In this document: piece by piece, positions 5,741-5,773 of the stretch | Numbering within the stretch: the stretch's first letter is position 1 | Layout: the number at the start of each line of letters is the position of its first letter | Assembly (NCBI GenBank): GCA_963632245.1 | Contig: CAVGTF010000129.1 | Coordinates: 1 to 5,773, forward strand | Length of the DNA stretch: 5,773 nucleotides | Reading direction: 5' to 3' | Origin: UBA1724 sp963632245 | GTDB lineage: Bacteria; Verrucomicrobiota; Lentisphaeria; Oligosphaerales; Oligosphaeraceae | Notes under the pieces: generated by a model | Told to the model about the DNA's origin: nothing | The model's database searches: none | Seen by the model: the letters and a program-made list of their open reading frames with translations, nothing else | Position numbers and translations under genes: made by a program

Positions 5741-5769
5741 AAAAAAAAGGAGGAAGGAGGAAGGAGGAA
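5741..5769. repeat. A8 tract plus three GGAGGAA tandem repeats in the purE leader
   Basis: On the plus strand eight As (5741-5748) are followed by three exact copies of GGAGGAA (5749-5755, 5756-5762, 5763-5769). On the coding strand this is a long polypyrimidine tract about 25-55 nt upstream of purE. It is a simple-sequence repeat able to change length by slippage. The window ends 4 bases later, so the full extent and any purE promoter cannot be seen. Confidence 0.8.
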
Positions 5770-5773
5770 GTTA

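Overview
This window looks like ordinary chromosomal DNA from a GC-rich bacterium, with all six supportable genes on the minus strand. In transcription order (high to low coordinate) they are: purE (5218-5715), a secreted protein of unknown function (3800-5089), a small protein with two membrane anchors (3152-3790), a divergent RecO-like repair protein (2491-3138), cysS (945-2360) and an HD-domain hydrolase of the YedJ/YpgQ type (279-944). The CysS sequence has the general look of PVC-group (Verrucomicrobia, Lentisphaerae, Kiritimatiellae) enzymes. That is an impression from memory and not a placement, and nothing in the window fixes the phylum.

Layout from right to left. The right edge holds a pyrimidine-rich purE leader with three exact 7-bp repeats. 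PurE (purine biosynthesis) is followed by a gap of about 128 bp. A tight three-gene run comes next: the secreted protein and the membrane protein are 9 bp apart, with a Shine-Dalgarno that overlaps the upstream stop codon, and the RecO-like gene follows 13 bp later. A 130-bp gap with a small palindrome and a plus-strand terminator-like hairpin separates this run from cysS. The HD hydrolase follows cysS with no gap: the cysS stop codon directly abuts its start codon.

The left 278 bp contain no gene. They hold two different repeat families: a roughly 61-bp tandem unit (two near-identical 35-bp cores plus a decayed third), and three tandem GC-rich hairpins of 22-23 bp period. The last of these hairpins runs into the HD gene and contains its stop codon.

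PurE, CysS, RecO and the HD phosphohydrolase are housekeeping functions with no evident common pathway. The parts that existing families do not explain are the secreted and membrane protein pair and the repeats at the left edge. I see no CRISPR array, transposase, phage gene, tRNA or rRNA, and no convincing evidence of a new defence or biosynthetic system.
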